Source: Tritonibacter aquimaris
Lineage (GTDB): Bacteria; Pseudomonadota; Alphaproteobacteria; Rhodobacterales; Rhodobacteraceae
Direction of reading: 5' to 3'
Assembly: GCF_009617595.1 (NCBI RefSeq)
Contig: NZ_WIXK01000001.1
Span: 620,001 to 684,000, forward strand
DNA: 64,000 nt
In this document: piece after piece, positions 60,002 through 64,000 of the stretch
How positions within the stretch are numbered: the stretch's first letter is position 1
Layout of the letters: each line of letters opens with the position of its first letter
Made by a program: the position numbers and the translations under genes
Notes under the pieces: generated by a model
What the model saw: the letters and a program-made list of their open reading frames with translations, nothing else
What the model was told of the DNA's origin: nothing
The model's database searches: none

Positions 60002-60853
60002 ATGACGCCAAGTGCAAACAGCTACAATGTGGTGCAGATCAAACCAGAGGGCTATGTCCACGCATCCGCCTTTGATGAAATCGCAGAAGGGGTTGCTGCG
60101 GGCATTCGCGAACTGGGTCATAACGTTGGCCAAAGCTTCAATGCCTTTGATCCCAATTGCATCAATATCGTGCTGGGTGCCCATCTGCTGCAACCCGATA
60201 CCATTGATCTGCTGCCCGCCAATACAGTGATCTACAATTTTGAACAGCTCCACAAAGAGGGCTGGTTCATGAGCTCGGGCTACCGCGCCTTTATGGAACG
60301 GTTTCAGGTCTGGGACTACAGCGCGCATAATCTCGACTTTCTCACAGGCTTCGATCTGAACCATGCTCCCAGACTGGTAGAGCTTGGCTATAGCGACGCC
60401 CTGAAGCGCATCCCCCGCGCTGACCTGCAAGACATCGATGTGCTGTTTTACGGCTCCACCAATGAACGCCGCCTCAAAGTGTTGCAGGATCTGCAATCGG
60501 CAGGGTTGAATGTACAGCTTTTGCAGGGCGTCTACGGTGCCCAGCGGGATGCCTTTATCGCCCGCGCCAAAGTGGTGCTGAATATGCACTTCTATGACAC
60601 CAAGATCTTTGAACTCGCCCGCGTCTCATATCTGCTGGCCAACGAAAAAGCCGTGCTAAGCGAATACCACCCGGGCACCCATATGGATGCGGCGCTGAAA
60701 CAGGCGCTTTGCCTCGCGCCTTACGACGGTCTGGTGGACGCCTGCCTTGAGCTCGTGCGCGATGACACCAAACGCCGCGCCTTTGAGCAGGCCGGGTTTG
60801 ACGCGTTTTCCCAGATGAAACAGGCAGATTACCTCAAACCGGTGCTGCACTGA
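60002..60853 (+). CDS. Glycosyltransferase-like protein
   Basis: A 283-residue protein. The first ~130 residues are variable, with LLPANTVIYNFEQLHKEGW; the second half resembles a GT-B C-terminal domain (DVLFYGSTNERRLKVLQDL, then GAQRDAFIARAKVVLNMHFYDTKIFELARVSYLLANEKAVLSE shortened). No signal peptide. It lies 42 bp before a methyltransferase, suggesting joint modification of a surface glycan or small molecule. The sugar and acceptor are unknown. ATG at 60002; no strong ribosome binding site. Confidence 0.72.
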   Translation: MTPSANSYNVVQIKPEGYVHASAFDEIAEGVAAGIRELGHNVGQSFNAFDPNCINIVLGAHLLQPDTIDLLPANTVIYNFEQLHKEGWFMSSGYRAFMERFQVWDYSAHNLDFLTGFDLNHAPRLVELGYSDALKRIPRADLQDIDVLFYGSTNERRLKVLQDLQSAGLNVQLLQGVYGAQRDAFIARAKVVLNMHFYDTKIFELARVSYLLANEKAVLSEYHPGTHMDAALKQALCLAPYDGLVDACLELVRDDTKRRAFEQAGFDAFSQMKQADYLKPVLH

Positions 60854-60894
60854 TCCGCCACACCCGCCAAATTCCACGACAGAAGGTCTCCCAA

Positions 60895-61524
60895 ATGGAA
60901 CATTCCCCCTCCGCCTTTGGTGAAAACGTCACCGCCGTGCCAAAGCTGTTGAACATCGGCAGCGGCAAAAACTTCCGCGAGGATTGCGTCAACCTCGACA
61001 TTCTTGACTATTGGAGCCCTGACATCCTGGCTGATCTCAGCCACAAGGATCTGCTGGGCCAGAACTTTGAAACCGATCGTTTTGGGGCACTGACGCTGCA
61101 AAAAGGCATGTTTGATGAAATCATCTGCAACGATGTGATCGAACATATCCCCGATCTGCTGCCTGCAATGACCAACTGTCTCGACATGCTGCGCGTGGGC
61201 GGCAATTTCAACATTCTGGTGCCTTATGATCTGTCGTTTGGTGCCTGGCAGGATCCCACCCATGTGCGCGCCTTCAATGAGCGCAGCTGGAACTATTACA
61301 CCGACTGGTTCTGGTATGTTGGCTGGACCGAAGCGCGCTTCCACCTGCGTCAGATGAATTTCAACATGTCTGAAATCGGCCAGAAACTCCTGTCTGAAGG
61401 CATGGACCAAGAGGTGCTGATCCGCACCCCGCGCGCAATCGATTCCATGTCGGTGGTGCTGGAAAAACAGCTGCTCTCCGATCAGGACAAACTGGTGCTG
61501 GAACACCACCGCAAACGCGGCTGA
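60895..61524 (+). CDS. SAM-dependent methyltransferase-like protein
   Basis: A 209-residue protein with a class I methyltransferase start, LLNIGSGKNFREDCVNLDIL (motif I near residues 18-25), and EIICNDVIEHIPDLLPAM as motif IV. The C-terminal half is Trp/Tyr-rich (RSWNYYTDWFWYVGW) and probably holds the acceptor site. Commonly linked to glycan or lipid modification next to glycosyltransferases. 42 bp behind the previous gene; CAGAAGGTC precedes the ATG. Confidence 0.78.
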   Translation: MEHSPSAFGENVTAVPKLLNIGSGKNFREDCVNLDILDYWSPDILADLSHKDLLGQNFETDRFGALTLQKGMFDEIICNDVIEHIPDLLPAMTNCLDMLRVGGNFNILVPYDLSFGAWQDPTHVRAFNERSWNYYTDWFWYVGWTEARFHLRQMNFNMSEIGQKLLSEGMDQEVLIRTPRAIDSMSVVLEKQLLSDQDKLVLEHHRKRG

Positions 61525-61550
61525 TCCGCGGTTTTCAGATATCTTTACAG

Positions 61551-61581
61551 CAGGCAGCCTTATAAAAGGGCTGCCTGTTTT
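61551..61581 (+). terminator. Terminator of the glycosyltransferase-methyltransferase pair
   Basis: CAGGCAGCC and GGCTGCCTG form a perfect 9-bp stem around 9 bases followed by TTTT. A smaller CGCGG/CCGCG hairpin with GTTTT overlaps the methyltransferase stop. Confidence 0.85.
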
Positions 61582-61706
61582 GCCTCTGGCGCACCACGAT
61601 CGTCGTTTTGCACCAGCTAGCTGCGCGCCTTAAACCAACATCCGCAGTCTGGCGCGCAGGGCACCGGTAACAGCACAATCAAGGCATTCAAATCCGAAAC
61701 CGCGGC

Positions 61707-62516
61707 TTACTCGCGCCCGCTCACCAGCTGGTTCATGCTGATTGCAGGCTGGCTGCAGCCCGCTTCGCCGACAATCTTTGCAGGCACACCCGCAACGGTT
61801 TTAAACGGCGGCACTTCCGACAACACAACCGAGCCCGCAGCAATGCGCGAACATTGCCCCACTTTGATATTGCCGAGCACTTTGGCCCCGGCCCCAATCA
61901 GTACCCCATCGCCAATTTTCGGGTGACGGTCTTCTTCTTCCTTGCCGGTCCCGCCCAGAGTCACCGAATGCAGCATCGACACATTGTCGCCCACCACAGC
62001 AGTTTCGCCAATCACGATGGAATGGGCATGGTCGATCATAATGCCACGCCCCAGACGCGCCGCCGGGTGAATATCAACGCCAAAGATTTCCGATATCCGC
62101 ATCTGGAAGAAATAGGCCAGATCATAATCGCCCCGCGTATAGAGGTGATGCGCCACACGGTAAGCCTGCACCGCCTGATAGCCTTTGAAATAAAGGATCG
62201 GCTGCAGCAGACGATGGCAGGCCGGGTCGCGTTCAAACACGGCGCTAAGATCGGCGCGCGCCGCCTCAACCAGCTCTGGATTGTCCTGATAGGCCTGATC
62301 AACGATTTCGCGCAGGATCACCATCGACATTTCATTGGAGCAGAGCTTGGCCGACACCCGATAAGACAGCGCTTTGCCCAGGGAGGCATGGTGCAGGATA
62401 CAGGCATGGATCAGCCCGCCCAGCAGCGGCTGGTTTTGCACGGCAGCTTCTGCTTCCGTGGTGATCTGCGCCCAAACGGGATCAACAGTGGTAAGAGCGG
62501 TGCGCGTTTGGGACAT
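61707..62516 (-). CDS. cysE: Serine O-acetyltransferase
   Basis: A 269-residue CysE-type acetyltransferase, first step of cysteine synthesis from serine. An N-terminal helical domain (~1-140) is followed by a left-handed beta helix of hexapeptides (IGDGVLIGAGAKVLGNIKVG), with ARLGRGIMIDHAHSIVIGETA and SMLHSVTLGGTGKE holding catalytic His/Asp residues. The C-terminal tail reaches about 30 residues beyond the helix. The start at 62516 follows CAGGAGACC. Lies near the GTA edge, which I recall as a common arrangement in Rhodobacteraceae. Confidence 0.95.
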   Translation of the reverse strand: MSQTRTALTTVDPVWAQITTEAEAAVQNQPLLGGLIHACILHHASLGKALSYRVSAKLCSNEMSMVILREIVDQAYQDNPELVEAARADLSAVFERDPACHRLLQPILYFKGYQAVQAYRVAHHLYTRGDYDLAYFFQMRISEIFGVDIHPAARLGRGIMIDHAHSIVIGETAVVGDNVSMLHSVTLGGTGKEEEDRHPKIGDGVLIGAGAKVLGNIKVGQCSRIAAGSVVLSEVPPFKTVAGVPAKIVGEAGCSQPAISMNQLVSGRE

Positions 62517-62835
62517 TTCGGGTCTCCTGCTTATACGCTGTTCCAGACCTGCGGCCATGTGGTTACTATCGTTTTGATGCCCTCAAGCGGTTGCAATCAG
62601 GCGGGTTTTATCTGTCCAACAGCGTCGCAGGCCACAAGAACCTGCTGGCGCCGGACAGAATAGATATCCTAACCATCTAAGCCACAGAGTACCAAACGCA
62701 ATCCCGTGATGCGACCTATTTCAAAAAATGATCGATTTCGTGATCGGATATTCAACGGAAACATCCCATCGCGCCAACACGTTACAGAAGCGATGACCAG
62801 TTACAGCCCCGCTTCAACCAGCGCAAAACGCCAGA
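62517..62835. other. Intergenic region upstream of cysE
   Basis: About 320 bp between the cysE start and the lipoprotein stop. No ribosome binding sites or gene-like frames were recognised; the cysE promoter must lie here. A TGATCG repeat (62728 and 62742) is minor. Confidence 0.4.
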
Positions 62836-63198
62836 TCAATCCACAAACGGGGTCGAGCCATCCCAGCCACCCGGCGCAGTCGAATGCGCAGGCGCTACAG
62901 ATTGCACCGGGGCCACAGAACCGTAGCTGCTAACCGGAGCACCACCACCGCAGCGCCCGTGGAAATCCAGCCCCGAGGCACTGGGGGAGGTCACAAGCGT
63001 TGCAGCGCCATTGCCATGACAGGCCTGCGCGCGGATTTCGGCCTCGCTCCAGGCCGGGCCTGCGCTGCCGCTGAACGTGCCATCCGCATGTTGGTTAAAC
63101 CGCAATTCATTCACCTGGGTCGCGCCGCCACCACAGGCCGACAGACCCGCTGCCAAACAGCCAACCAAAGGCAGCACCACTGCAAATCTCTTGCTCAT
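62836..63198 (-). CDS. Small lipoprotein of unknown function
   Basis: A 120-residue protein with a lipoprotein signal (LVGCLAAGLSACGGG, lipobox LSAC, acylated Cys at 22). The mature part contains two further cysteines (QACHGNG and GRCGGG) and ends in a Ser/Pro-rich tail. GGAGAGATTT precedes the ATG at 63198; a longer frame to 63294 is not needed. No family recognised; conserved in roseobacters is a guess. Confidence 0.72.
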   Translation of the reverse strand: MSKRFAVVLPLVGCLAAGLSACGGGATQVNELRFNQHADGTFSGSAGPAWSEAEIRAQACHGNGAATLVTSPSASGLDFHGRCGGGAPVSSYGSVAPVQSVAPAHSTAPGGWDGSTPFVD

Positions 63199-63447
63199 AA
63201 ATCTCTCCAATATCTTTTGGGGACGTCCTTTAGCCCCTGCGCATCTGTTCCCAGGCCTCACAATCACCAGCCCGTCGCGCAAATATCTACACACTCAAAA
63301 CGATAGTCACCTTGCCGCCACACCGCCAGCCCCAATGCGCCACCGCTTTGTTTCAAAATGACAAACACCCGCAGTGCCATGCAACGATACCGCAGGCCCG
63401 GCGTTTCGGATCGCGTTTCGCTATGTCTATGAACGCGGCTGCTTCAG
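63199..63447. other. Intergenic gap upstream of the lipoprotein
   Basis: About 250 bp. No gene recognised. It holds the lipoprotein promoter and separates it from the leftward GTA-edge genes. Confidence 0.4.
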
Positions 63448-63777
63448 CTATTGCGACGCGCCAAGCAACTCTTTTGACTGCTGCATACCTTGGGTGGCGT
63501 GATCATCCCCCCGGCCCATGGCCTGCAACACCAGCTGCTGACAGATGATATAGCTTGGATCATCCAACTGAGGCTCCGGTGCCAATGGGTAGCGCCGCGC
63601 TGCCGCATTCAAACTGCCATCGCCCCATTGCGGATGCAGATGGTTAAACCGCGCCGCATAGGTTTCAGCCATACGCGCCGCCTGAAAGATCGCCGCGCAA
63701 AGTGGTTCTCGCTCTGACGGGGCCGCCAGCAACAAGGCCCGTGCCACCGCGTTCATGTCGCCCGGTAAGATCCTCAT
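63448..63777 (-). CDS. Small protein adjoining the GTA tail gene
   Basis: A 109-residue alpha-helical protein (MNAVARALLLAAPSEREPLCAAIFQAARM) ending with a hydrophilic tail. It starts 10 bp after the stop of the gp15-like gene in the same direction, with GAGGG before the ATG. Such a gene at the end of the GTA cluster is familiar to me from Rhodobacteraceae, but its role is unknown. Co-transcription with the GTA genes is inferred. Confidence 0.65.
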   Translation of the reverse strand: MRILPGDMNAVARALLLAAPSEREPLCAAIFQAARMAETYAARFNHLHPQWGDGSLNAAARRYPLAPEPQLDDPSYIICQQLVLQAMGRGDDHATQGMQQSKELLGASQ

Positions 63778-63787
63778 GGCAGCACCC

Positions 63788-64000
63788 TCATGCCAGCACC
63801 AGACGCGTCACAGCCCCCGCCCCCCAAAGCGCCGATATCTGTGCAACCTCAACGACATCACCGGCCATCGCACCATCCGCAACCTGCGCCGCCTGATCAT
63901 ACTGCCAGTTGGGCGTGCTGACCTCCTCTTCGCGCAGCAGGGTTTCACCGCGCAAAATCCGCAGCCGATAAGCTTCGCGTTCTTCACCCAATGGAACCTC
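63788..64000 (-). CDS. C-terminal end of GTA gp15-like baseplate protein (partial)
   Basis: The last 71 codons of a gene that continues beyond the right edge. The C-terminus EVPLGEEREAYRLRILRGETLL followed by YDQAAQVADG and VEVAQISALWGAGAVTRLVLA is characteristic of the large TIM-barrel-like tail/host-specificity protein gp15 of the Rhodobacter-type gene transfer agent. A related prophage tail protein cannot be excluded from so short a piece. The rest of the GTA cluster should lie to the right. Confidence 0.72.
   Translation of the reverse strand, partial: EVPLGEEREAYRLRILRGETLLREEEVSTPNWQYDQAAQVADGAMAGDVVEVAQISALWGAGAVTRLVLA

Noticed and set aside
1-64000. tRNA, rRNA, insertion sequences and replication origin
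   Set aside because: None seen by eye on either strand; a dedicated tRNA scan was not possible here.

Overview
The window looks like chromosome of a marine alphaproteobacterium of the Rhodobacteraceae (roseobacter group). The evidence is moderately high GC, a candidate GTTC-N7-GTTC type SOS box in front of uvrA, an Irr-type iron control element in front of the bacterioferritin genes, a pdhA / lipoylated pdhB / pdhC locus, and at the right edge the C-terminus of what looks like the gene transfer agent (GTA) baseplate protein gp15. Most of the window is ordinary core genome. The accessory-like parts are the RTX region (about 40.2-43.5 kb), the tandem GT41 glycosyltransferases (12.3-16.0 kb) and the GTA edge.

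Layout. 0-3.2 kb: 5' part of an exported protein, bfd-bfr iron storage, a CCAG-rich array ending in a terminator, and a DMT transporter divergent from a MarR regulator with two palindromic operators. 3.7-11.5 kb: two membrane proteins, gap (GAPDH) with a small membrane protein behind it, coaD, a CBS protein, and a LysR regulator divergent from mmsA, followed by a hydrolase. 11.7-20 kb: an exported L,D-transpeptidase, two GT41 (SPINDLY/OGT-like) paralogs, and a valine operon (isobutyryl-CoA dehydrogenase, 3-hydroxyisobutyryl-CoA hydrolase, mmsB) followed by a Crp-like regulator. With mmsA these cover most of valine catabolism to propionyl-CoA. 20-32.8 kb: small membrane and regulatory proteins, a TauD-like dioxygenase, a small secreted protein with an apparent one-base frameshift, a potassium channel, uvrA, a VWA protein, lpd (E3), a DUF924 protein, an MFS transporter and queA. 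32.9-40.1 kb: a giant AsmA-like protein, a Bcp peroxiredoxin, a rod-shaped structured RNA candidate, a DUF455 protein, and an M23 peptidase/bactofilin pair.

40.2-44.8 kb: two RTX proteins with different N-termini but almost identical C-termini. The shared 1.04 kb tract also carries the terminators and the 3' end of a cyclophilin gene, so a cyclophilin fragment lies between the two RTX genes and the intact cyclophilin follows the second. 44.9-57.9 kb: pgk, a LysE exporter, ftsB, a phytanoyl-CoA dioxygenase-like protein divergent from a LacI regulator, a fluoroacetate-dehalogenase-like hydrolase, a MaoC protein, lrgAB, a second LysE exporter, and the pyruvate dehydrogenase operon pdhA-VOC-pdhB-DUF5076-pdhC. 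58-64 kb: a chemoreceptor, a glycosyltransferase and methyltransferase pair, cysE, a lipoprotein and the GTA edge.

The most interesting signals are: (1) the same 18-bp palindrome (TAGTTTA-N4-TAAACTA) just upstream of both lpd and pdhA, 24 kb apart, suggesting a dedicated regulator of the pyruvate dehydrogenase complex; (2) a 158-nt RNA candidate between bcp and the DUF455 gene that folds by eye into a long 6S-like rod; (3) the RTX/cyclophilin mosaic; (4) a 10-bp inverted repeat that covers the ribosome binding site of the potassium channel gene. No tRNA, rRNA, CRISPR array or insertion sequence was seen by eye. All family calls rest on reading the translated sequence and remembered family features; no search was run.
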